Part shown: piece by piece, positions 24,807-31,863 of the stretch
Position numbering within the stretch: the first letter of the stretch is position 1
How the letters are laid out: the number at the start of each line of letters is the position of its first letter
DNA from: CAZRAL01 sp964598005
GTDB taxonomy: Bacteria; Pseudomonadota; Gammaproteobacteria; Burkholderiales; Usitatibacteraceae
Length of the DNA: 64,000 nucleotides
NCBI GenBank assembly: GCA_964598005.1
Contig: CAZRAL010000009.1
Coordinates: 4,274 to 68,273 of the forward strand
Direction of reading: 5' to 3'
Translations under genes and position numbers: made by a program
Notes under the pieces: model-generated
The model's input: only the letters and a program-made list of their open reading frames with translations
The model's database searches: none
What the model was told of the DNA's origin: nothing

Positions 24807-26459
24807 TTAATGTGTTGTTGAAAGATTGCGATATAGCCAGAATCGCTCTACATTATCGCCAGGCCGCGCGCCTTCCCAGAGCAAAGACCAGTTCGATGCG
24901 ATTTCCGGCGCATTATCTTTCATGCCTTGAACCAGCAGCATATTGCAAGATACTTTTTGTGCACTTCTGGCGCGGCTGAACCGCAGATTGCCGAAGTAAT
25001 CGAGCGAGATCTGTTGCGCATCGCCCAGCCCAATTTCGCCAATACATGTTGTATCCAGTGGCAGGGCAAGGCGTATGGCTGCGGCTACACTGCGATAGCT
25101 GCGCGCATGATCGATGGCAGGCAGCCAGAGCAGATTGGTCAACATCCAGACCAGCGTCATACCGGCGCTCCAGTTGACAATGGCGCGCCGGTTGGAGCGC
25201 CGCGTGCGCAACACTGCAAACAGCCAGATCAAAGTCAATACCAGTGCCAGTGCGAATATCCATCCAGCGAAGACCGGCTCATAGCCCGGTACCTGACGGC
25301 TGACCCAGCGCGCTGCGCCGCGCGGCAAGCTGGTTTGTGCAGCCGTCCAGCCTGTCCAAAGCATGAGCGCCAGCCAGCCAAAAAAAATCAATCCAAACCA
25401 GTCGAGAAAACTGGCCAGGCTGCGCGATACGCGATCCAGCCCTTGCGCTGCAGCCAGGCATAACGGCAGCAGCAAGATCATCGCCGACGCATCGCGAGAC
25501 GGCTTTAAGCAGATGATCAGCACCAGCATGGCGAGGAATCCGGCGAAAGGCACCGCGGTTTCGATGCGCTCACGCAATGTGCGCCGCCCTTTCCACCACA
25601 CCCACGCCGCAATGGGCCACGCCGGCAGTGCGTACCAGATCAGGATGCGCAAAAAATAAAACGGTTCGAAACCTTGCGTAGGATATGCGGCTGACCAGCC
25701 CAGTGCTGCATCGAGCCACATATCATTGGGCAGATTCCGCTGGCTCAGTAACAACAGCGGCCACAAGGCAGCGGCGGCAAGGGCAATACACGTGGCGATA
25801 ACCATGCCACGCACAAAAATGCGATTGTTCCATTCGCGCATCCACACGCCCGCCCACGCCATGCTGGCGATAACGATGAAGGCAGAGGCCGCCCCAAGAG
25901 CGAGGGCGTTCAGCATGGCGCCCAGACCGATCAACATACCGCCGCGCCAGGCATCGGAACGAACCCGGGTCATGCCGAATAAGGCAATCGACATGCCAGC
26001 AAGTCCAGCCAGCTCCGGATTGATTTCATGTGCGCGCAATAATAGTCCGAGGCAACCGATCAGTAACAGCACACAGATGCGGCCTGCACGTTCGTCAATC
26101 AGCCTTCTGGCGGTCATGGCCGTGAATGCGAGAGTGATCGCCATATAAAAGCCGCTGGCGAGCCGTGCCCCGTCATGCAAGGGCAACGCCCAGGCGAACA
26201 GTTTGGCGAATAGTGCCGCACTCCAGTAATAGAGCGGAGGATAAGCGTGGCCTGCGAACACTGGAACCAGCCCATCGCCATCCCGCAGCATTGTGTATAC
26301 GATACCGAAGGCAAGGGCTTCATCGGTTTTCCATGGGTCATGCCCAATCAAGCCCGGCACGATCCAGGCGATGCAAACAATGGCAAATAGCCATGTTTTG
26401 ACCGGTGAGGCCGAGCCGTCAAAAGTGATTGTTTGCTTGATTGTTGTTAACCGGTCCAT
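24807..26459 (-). CDS. Membrane glycosyltransferase, ArnT/PMT (GT-C) type
   Basis: 550 residues, 11-12 hydrophobic segments. The first periplasmic loop has GHDPWKTDEALAFGIVYTML, the acidic catalytic motif position of GT-C enzymes (DE/ED after the first membrane helix), and YPPLYYWSAALFAKL is the PPLYYW motif of ArnT-like proteins. These enzymes move a sugar from undecaprenyl phosphate to lipid A, protein or other acceptors outside the membrane. The acceptor here is unknown. Monocistronic, convergent with glcF. Confidence 0.85.
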   Translation of the reverse strand: MDRLTTIKQTITFDGSASPVKTWLFAIVCIAWIVPGLIGHDPWKTDEALAFGIVYTMLRDGDGLVPVFAGHAYPPLYYWSAALFAKLFAWALPLHDGARLASGFYMAITLAFTAMTARRLIDERAGRICVLLLIGCLGLLLRAHEINPELAGLAGMSIALFGMTRVRSDAWRGGMLIGLGAMLNALALGAASAFIVIASMAWAGVWMREWNNRIFVRGMVIATCIALAAAALWPLLLLSQRNLPNDMWLDAALGWSAAYPTQGFEPFYFLRILIWYALPAWPIAAWVWWKGRRTLRERIETAVPFAGFLAMLVLIICLKPSRDASAMILLLPLCLAAAQGLDRVSRSLASFLDWFGLIFFGWLALMLWTGWTAAQTSLPRGAARWVSRQVPGYEPVFAGWIFALALVLTLIWLFAVLRTRRSNRRAIVNWSAGMTLVWMLTNLLWLPAIDHARSYRSVAAAIRLALPLDTTCIGEIGLGDAQQISLDYFGNLRFSRARSAQKVSCNMLLVQGMKDNAPEIASNWSLLWEGARPGDNVERFWLYRNLSTTH

Positions 26460-26516
26460 GTGGCAAAAAAAACCGTGTGTGTGGCGCCCTGTGGGAGATG
26501 GAGAAAATTTCAGTAC

Positions 26517-26560
26517 TAGACTTCTTTCGAAACTTGCTGCGCTTGATCGAAAGAAGTCTA
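26517..26560. repeat. Perfect 14-bp inverted repeat
   Basis: TAGACTTCTTTCGA at 26517-26530 and TCGAAAGAAGTCTA at 26547-26560, spacer 16 nt, upstream of the glycosyltransferase gene. There is no T-run, so it is not an ordinary terminator. It looks like a short transposon-derived palindrome. Confidence 0.6.
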
Positions 26561-26590
26561 CTGCATCATCAGGCTCGACAAACTTTTAAA

Positions 26591-26622
26591 AACAAAAAGG
26601 CAGCCGAAGCTGCCTTTTTGTT
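26591..26622. terminator. Rho-independent terminator after rpmE2
   Basis: AAAAAGGCAGC, loop CGAA, GCTGCCTTTTT. An 11-bp stem with A-tract and T-tract works in both directions. It closes the trxA-rho-rpmE2 set on the minus strand. Confidence 0.9.
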
Positions 26623-26637
26623 CATATATCAAATAAC

Positions 26638-26910
26638 TTATTTACCCGCCGCTTTGGGAGCGGAGCGCGCATAACGCTGCTTGAATTTATCGATACGACC
26701 GGCGGTATCTACAACCTTGTGCTTACCGGTAAAGAAAGGGTGCGATTCGGAAGAAATCTCGATACGAATCAGCGGATATTCCTTGCCATCGGTCCATTTT
26801 ACTTTTTCACGATTTTTGACATCAATGGTTGAACGGGTCAAAAATTTGAAGTCGCAGGACGAATCAAAAAACACGACGTCGTTATACTCGGGGTGAATGC
26901 CAGATTTCAT
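26638..26910 (-). CDS. rpmE2: 50S ribosomal protein L31 type B
   Basis: 90 residues starting MKSGIHPEYNDVVFFDSSCD. Two ATGs stand in tandem; the second at 26910 has better spacing to AAGGA. The type B form lacks the zinc cysteines of ordinary L31 and has the HPFFTGKHKVVDTAGRIDKF segment. Elsewhere the type B form replaces the zinc form under zinc limitation, but here it lies in the rho locus where L31 is normally found, and may be the main copy. Confidence 0.93.
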   Translation of the reverse strand: MKSGIHPEYNDVVFFDSSCDFKFLTRSTIDVKNREKVKWTDGKEYPLIRIEISSESHPFFTGKHKVVDTAGRIDKFKQRYARSAPKAAGK

Positions 26911-27014
26911 CATCTTTCCTTAAACCAAACAATTTAAAATTATGCAATAAATAACAAAATGGAGCAAGGTGCAATTTATGGTGTCTCAACTTATGGCGCT
27001 GCTTCAGATGTGCC

Positions 27015-28277
27015 TTAATTTCCTTTTCTCATCGAATCGAAAAACTCGGCATTATTTTTGGTTTGTTTCAGTTTATCGACCAGGAATTCGGTCGCTTCCA
27101 GTTCATCCATGCCATAAAGCAGTTTGCGCAATAACCAGACTTTTTGCAGTAAGTCGGGCTTGATAAGCAGTTCCTCACGACGTGTGCCGGAGCGATTGAC
27201 GTTGATGGCTGGATACACGCGCTTCTCAGCTGCACGGCGATCCAGATGAACTTCCATGTTGCCAGTACCCTTGAATTCTTCGTAAATTACGTCATCCATA
27301 CGCGAACCCGTGTCGATCAGGGCGGTAGCGATAATGGTGAGCGAGCCGCCTTCTTCGATATTACGCGCGGCGCCGAAGAAGCGTTTCGGGCGTTGCAGCG
27401 CATTGGCATCGACACCGCCAGTCAGCACCTTGCCGGAGGCGGGCACTACCGTGTTGTAGGCGCGCGCGAGACGGGTGATCGAATCGAGCAGAATCACCAC
27501 GTCCTTTTTGTGTTCGACCAGTCGCTTGGCTTTTTCAATCACCATTTCAGCCACTTGCACGTGACGTGTGGCCGGCTCATCGAAGGTGGAAGCGATGACT
27601 TCGCCTTTGACCGTGCGCTGCATTTCGGTCACCTCCTCGGGGCGCTCGTCGATCAGCAGCACGATCATGATCACATCGGGGTGATTAGCGGCAATGGCGT
27701 GCGCGATATGTTGCAGCATCACCGTTTTACCCGACTTGGGATTGGCCACCAGCAAGCCGCGTTGGCCCTTGCCGATAGGGGCGATGATGTCGATAACGCG
27801 GCCGGTGATATTTTCATCGGACTTGATGTCGCGTTCAAGCAGGAAAGGCTTGTCCGGGAACAGCGGCGTCAGGTTTTCAAAAAGTATTTTGTTCTTGGTG
27901 TTTTCCGGCGCTTCGCCATTGACCTTGTCAACTTTGACCAGCGCAAAATAACGTTCGCCTTCCTTGGGGGTGCGTATTTCCCCTTCGATGGTATCGCCCG
28001 TATGCAGATTAAAGCGGCGAATCTGCGAGGGGCTGACATAGATATCGTCCGGCCCCGCCAGGTAGGACGTATCGGGAGAGCGCAGAAAGCCGAAACCATC
28101 CTGCAAGACTTCCAGCGTGCCATCCCCGTAGATGCTTTCGCCTTTTTTGCCTTGATGTTTCAACAAAGCGAAAATCAATTCCTGTTTGCGTAAACGGTTA
28201 GCACCCTCCAATTCAAGCTGTGCAGCCATTTCCAACAATTCGGAAACATGTTTGAGTTTGAGTTCGGAAAGAAGCAT
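27015..28277 (-). CDS. rho: Transcription termination factor Rho
   Basis: 420 residues, usual length. N-terminal MLLSELKLKHVSELLEMAAQ, RNA-binding domain with DGFGFLRSPDTSYLAGPDDI, P loop VANPKSGKTVMLQ near residue 180, Walker B VVILLDSITRLARAYN, and the Q/R-loop region with GGSLTIIATALIDTGSRMDD. Hexameric RNA helicase that ends transcription. Order trxA-rho-rpmE2 on one strand is typical of betaproteobacteria. Confidence 0.97.
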   Translation of the reverse strand: MLLSELKLKHVSELLEMAAQLELEGANRLRKQELIFALLKHQGKKGESIYGDGTLEVLQDGFGFLRSPDTSYLAGPDDIYVSPSQIRRFNLHTGDTIEGEIRTPKEGERYFALVKVDKVNGEAPENTKNKILFENLTPLFPDKPFLLERDIKSDENITGRVIDIIAPIGKGQRGLLVANPKSGKTVMLQHIAHAIAANHPDVIMIVLLIDERPEEVTEMQRTVKGEVIASTFDEPATRHVQVAEMVIEKAKRLVEHKKDVVILLDSITRLARAYNTVVPASGKVLTGGVDANALQRPKRFFGAARNIEEGGSLTIIATALIDTGSRMDDVIYEEFKGTGNMEVHLDRRAAEKRVYPAINVNRSGTRREELLIKPDLLQKVWLLRKLLYGMDELEATEFLVDKLKQTKNNAEFFDSMRKGN

Positions 28278-28407
28278 AGGGAAAAATTATCCAGGGCAAA
28301 GAAAAGCGTGGTTATTGTGAACCGGAAAATACGGTCAGGACTGAAATCCAGAACTCCCGCATGACCAATATTGTTTTATTTTTTGCGTTGCGGGAGACCT
28401 GCAGAAC

Positions 28408-28427
28408 GTATCCGGCCAAACGGATAC
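28408..28427. promoter_or_regulatory. Hairpin between trxA and rho
   Basis: GTATCCG at 28408-28414 and CGGATAC at 28421-28427 form a 7-bp stem with a 6-nt loop in the 168-nt leader between trxA and rho. No T-run follows. It could be part of the rho leader, where autoregulation by Rho is known in other bacteria; a role here is inferred only. Confidence 0.45.
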
Positions 28428-28445
28428 AGGTGAACAATAAAGCGT

Positions 28446-28772
28446 TTAGATATTGCTGTCAATAAAGGCATTCAACTGCGATTTGGAAAGTGCACCGACT
28501 TTGGTGGCCTCCACGTTGCCATTCTTGAACAACATCAGAGTGGGAATGCCACGGATGCCAAACTTGGGCGGCGTTTCCTGATTTTCATCGATATTGAGTT
28601 TGGCGATTTTGAGCTTGCCCGAATATTCGCGCGCAACATCATCGAGAATGGGGGCGATCATCTTGCAGGGGCCGCACCATTCAGCCCAATAATCGACCAA
28701 AACAGGAACTTGCGAATGCAGGACTTCAGATTCAAAAGTAGCATCGGAAATATGGACAGTGTGTTCGCTCAC
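28446..28772 (-). CDS. trxA: Thioredoxin
   Basis: 108 residues with active site WCGPC (C33, C36), buried aspartate in VLVDYWAEW and cis-proline in RGIPTLMLF. General cytoplasmic dithiol reductant, electron donor among others to ribonucleotide reductase. First gene of the trxA-rho-rpmE2 set. Confidence 0.97.
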   Translation of the reverse strand: MSEHTVHISDATFESEVLHSQVPVLVDYWAEWCGPCKMIAPILDDVAREYSGKLKIAKLNIDENQETPPKFGIRGIPTLMLFKNGNVEATKVGALSKSQLNAFIDSNI

Positions 28773-29088
28773 GGTAACCTCGATTCTGGGAAAAGTGATA
28801 TTAGTATTAACATGAAGAAACGAACGTTTCTAATAGGCATGGTAACGGAAAAAAAGACATTTGTGGAGAAACGTGTTGCTGCACCGCGGAAAATCAGACT
28901 GCGGTTAAATTCGTGTTCGCTATTAATGGCAGGCCGCGAAGAGAGATCGAGAAGATATAAATCAACATTACTGTAGAACAGTGTTGCCATATGTCCATTG
29001 TATTATGAGTCCAGTACATGTTTGCTTTCCGTGCACCTTACCATTTCTATCAATGCCAATAACGTGGAATAAAAATCCGAGAGATAAA
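28773..29088. other. Divergent intergenic region trxA / HEAT-repeat gene
   Basis: 316 bp, AT-rich, between divergent genes. It must hold both promoters, but I see no box pair strong enough to report and no RNA gene. Confidence 0.4.
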
Positions 29089-30972
29089 ATGAATATTAAA
29101 AAATTTACATTGAGGCCATGGCTTCTAGCCTTTTTCTTTTTCGCTTCTGCATTTATTGAGAATGGAATAATCACTCATGGTTGGTCTCAAACACAAGCCA
29201 CTCCGAAAGTGCAATCGGTGCGCGAAAAATTCGAGCAGATTGCTGTGCAACTTGAGTTTTTTGAATCCATACCTTTTCTTAATAATTGCACGAATATCAG
29301 CGCGATAGCCTATGAAAATTATCCCTATTTTCAACTCTTGAATCAGGTGCTTGACCCTGAGATAGCAGTCACAGAAATCGCTGCTTTGCGCCACCATAAA
29401 AACCCTAAAGTTCGTACCCTGGCGTTGGCTGCGCTATTTCACCGTAATGATCTGCGCTTATTACCGTTGATCGTGGAATTATCAAAAGATACGGCTCCAA
29501 CGTTTCCTCGCCATAAGGCACAACAAGAGGGAGAAGGGATGACTGAATGGCTACTAAAGTCACCTTTAGAAAAACAAAGCGTGGGTGATGTGGCTAAATT
29601 GATGGTGGAGTTTTATCGTAAACATACTGATCTTTATGATGATGTCGCTCGATCACCACAATCGTTACGAAAAAGAATCGAATATATAGCTAAAGAATTG
29701 AAAATATTTAATTTGCATTCTTTTCTTTATAATCGCGCAAATTATTCCTGCTTCCTAGACGATAAGAAACCTACCTATTTATATCTCTTAAATCGAATAA
29801 TTGATCCCAAGATCGCCGTCGCAAAAATTGCTCCTCTGCGTCACCATGAAAATCCCAAAGTTCGTACCCTCGCGTTGGCCGCACTCTTTCATCGTAACGA
29901 CCCTCATTTGTTACCGCTGATCGTGGAATTATCAGGGGATACAGCCCCAACGTTCCCGAAACATAGCTAGTACATAAATTCGAGCTGGTTTGAACCAGGG
30001 GCAACAGAAGAACAAAGCGTAGGCGATGTGGCCAAGGCGATGAAACCAGAGGCAACAGAAAAACAAAGCGTAGGTGATGTGGCCAAGGCGATGGTGGCCT
30101 TCTATCTTGACCACGCGGGACTTTACGGCGGTAATGATAGCTCAAAGGAAGTTCCAGGTTTCTCGAATTACTGGGCGCAACGGAAAGAGCGGAAATTTAG
30201 TGCAAGCTGGTTTGCAGTTGAACTGGCGCGCGCCGGACGAGGTGGTATGCCTACACCGCCTGAATACCATGCAGATATTATTCGCTTGAGAAAGCGAATT
30301 GATGCGCTTCCAGCGGCTGATCGTGATTGGACGTTGCTTTATTTGAATGGTCAGAATGGTAGCGAGATTCTGGTTACTGAAGCTGAGTTGATTGAAGCGG
30401 CCAAACGACGCGGTGCGGATGCATTGCTCTCTGTCTTGCGTGGGAAGATGCCCAGTGATGATCCCGATTTGCATGTTCGGAGTACTTCCAATTATTGGTC
30501 ATATGAACGACTCATGAAATGGATTTTGTCCAAAGCACCCCAACTCTTGCGTCGGGAAATGGCTGACGAATTAATTGAACGTGGCCGTAATAAAAGCGCG
30601 TGGGTGGTAGCTGCCGCACGGTTGCAGCCTGAGCGCGGATCCTCAATATTGAAGGTTGCGTTGCCAGACGCTGGCGAGCCGGGTTCGGAGGAACGTACTA
30701 CATTAATGGCTGCTTTGACCGAAATGGGAGATGATAACGACTTCGATTTGATATCAACCTGGTTTTTTAACATTGGCGCCAGGCAAGCTGGATTTTTCAA
30801 TCAGTTGCCGCGCCAGAACGTCTCAAAGGCGACTCGCCAAATCGTCGCGCGTTTGATCAACGATAAACGCTTCGATACAGCAGGAGTTTGGCCTCTTTCC
30901 AATGCCGCTACGCTGATCAATTCGTGGTCATTGCCATTGCCAAAATTTGACAGTCAAAAATTACATAATTGA
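29089..30972 (+). pseudogene. Secreted HEAT-type repeat protein interrupted by one in-frame TAG
   Basis: ATG at 29089 after GAGAGA; signal peptide-like start MNIKKFTLRPWLLAFFFFAS. The frame runs to TAG at 29968-29970 and then continues open in the same frame to 30972 (last residues FDSQKLHN). Without the stop the protein would be 627 residues. The segment NPKVRTLALAALFHRND plus flanks occurs twice, near 29400 and 29860, with ALRHHxNPKVRTLALAALFH in both; this is a HEAT-like unit duplicated within the gene. EKQSVGDVAK occurs at 29572 and twice more at 29992-30093. The C-terminal half (30094-30972) is a separate helical domain I do not recognise. Amber readthrough, or two separate products, are alternatives to a dead gene. 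Confidence 0.65.
29992..30093 (+). repeat. Two tandem 51-bp units within the HEAT-type gene
   Basis: Units 29992-30042 and 30043-30093 each encode 17 residues (EPGATEEQSVGDVAKAM and KPEATEKQSVGDVAKAM). The length is a multiple of three, so the duplication keeps the frame. It lies 21 nt after the TAG. Confidence 0.85.
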
Positions 30973-31052
30973 TGTTACGCGCAGGCGAAGCGGCTTCCCT
31001 ATGAAAATGGCTTTTCCGGTAAAAATGTTTCTCCTCTGCAGTGCGTAACATC
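30972..31052. repeat. MITE-like element with GATGTTACGC ends (most complete copy)
   Basis: Left end GATGTTACGC, right end GCGTAACATC, 81 bp, no coding capacity. Inner part CGGCTTCCCTATGAAAATGG onward is shared perfectly with 17367-17434. Related ends lie at 19853, 20175 and 31680. The remaining 31053-31323 stretch before fdxA shows no gene. Confidence 0.75.
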
Positions 31053-31323
31053 AGTTACATAACGAAGCAGTGGGAGGCAACATGCGCAAATTAGCGGCTA
31101 TGGCGGCCATGCTTGACGCATTGCGCCAGACCAGTGCCATATGGGGTCAATAAAAAGCAAATGATGATGCGATAAAGCGCGGAAAACAAGAATAACAATA
31201 CACAGCGACAGAACTATATTGATGGGAGGGGCAGACTATTGCATCAAATAATCAGTAGTGGTAAGAAGATCAGGGTGCCTCTGCTAAAATGATATTTTAT
31301 TTCCGTTGTTTACCGAGGCCGCT

Positions 31324-31647
31324 GTGACCTACGTCATTACCGAATCCTGCATCAAGTGCAAATACTCCGATTGTGTCGATGTTTGTCCGGTCGATTGTTT
31401 CCGCGAGGGGCCGAACATGCTGGTGATCGATCCCGACGAATGTATCGATTGCACGCTGTGCGTGGCCGAGTGCCCGGTCGAGGCCATTTTTGCCGAGGAC
31501 GATGTGCCCGAGAACCAGCGCGCATTCATCGCCATCAACGCCGACCTGGCCAAAGTCTGGAAGCCGATCGTCGAAAGCAAAGCCGCTCCTGCCGATGCTG
31601 ACGAGTGGGTCAAGGTCAAGGACAAAGCGCATCTTCTCGAGAAATAG
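31324..31647 (+). CDS. fdxA: 7Fe-8S ferredoxin FdxA
   Basis: 107 residues; start is GTG at 31324 (MTYVITESCIKCKYSDCVDV), the family start. Cysteines 9, 12, 17, 21, 25 and 40, 43, 46, 50 give one 3Fe-4S and one 4Fe-4S centre (C-x7-C variation CIKCKYSDCVDVCPVDC). The C-terminal extension of about 45 residues is as in Azotobacter-type FdI. Low-potential electron carrier; partner not evident here. Confidence 0.93.
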   Translation: MTYVITESCIKCKYSDCVDVCPVDCFREGPNMLVIDPDECIDCTLCVAECPVEAIFAEDDVPENQRAFIAINADLAKVWKPIVESKAAPADADEWVKVKDKAHLLEK

Positions 31648-31679
31648 AGTTTCTCGCCTGCACTCAAACCCGACTGCAG

Positions 31680-31755
31680 ATGTTACGCAGAAGCAAAGTG
31701 GTTTCCCTGCCGAAGGGACCTTTTCGGTGAAATTTTTTTCCATCTGCCGAACATT
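31680..31755. repeat. Diverged copy of the GATGTTACGC repeat
   Basis: GATGTTACGCAGAAGCAAAG opens the copy; the body TTTCCCTGCCGAAGG, TTTTCGGTGAAATTTTTTTC parallels 30991-31040 with many changes, and the right end is degraded. Confidence 0.55.
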
Positions 31756-31762
31756 CTGGATT

Positions 31763-31829
31763 TGCCCCCGCGCAGGCGGGGGGCCAAGCTGCACCATATT
31801 CAACTTAGGCCCCCGCCTGCGCGGGGGCA
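31763..31829. repeat. Long GC-rich hairpin upstream of addB
   Basis: Arms TGCCCCCGCGCAGGCGGGG at 31763 on and CCCCGCCTGCGCGGGGGCA ending at 31829 pair over about 22 bases with one unmatched G; loop about 22 nt. Each arm is itself partly palindromic. Type of a REP sequence. It stands between fdxA and addB, 34 nt before the addB ATG, so it will be in the addB leader if transcribed from fdxA. Confidence 0.8.
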
Positions 31830-31863
31830 GGACTCAGGGAAGTAAAATAAGCAGCGTTCGCCT

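Noticed and set aside
27246..28193. 315-codon plus-strand frame within rho
   Set aside because: Antisense shadow of Rho; histidine/aspartate-rich composition is the usual complement of this gene.
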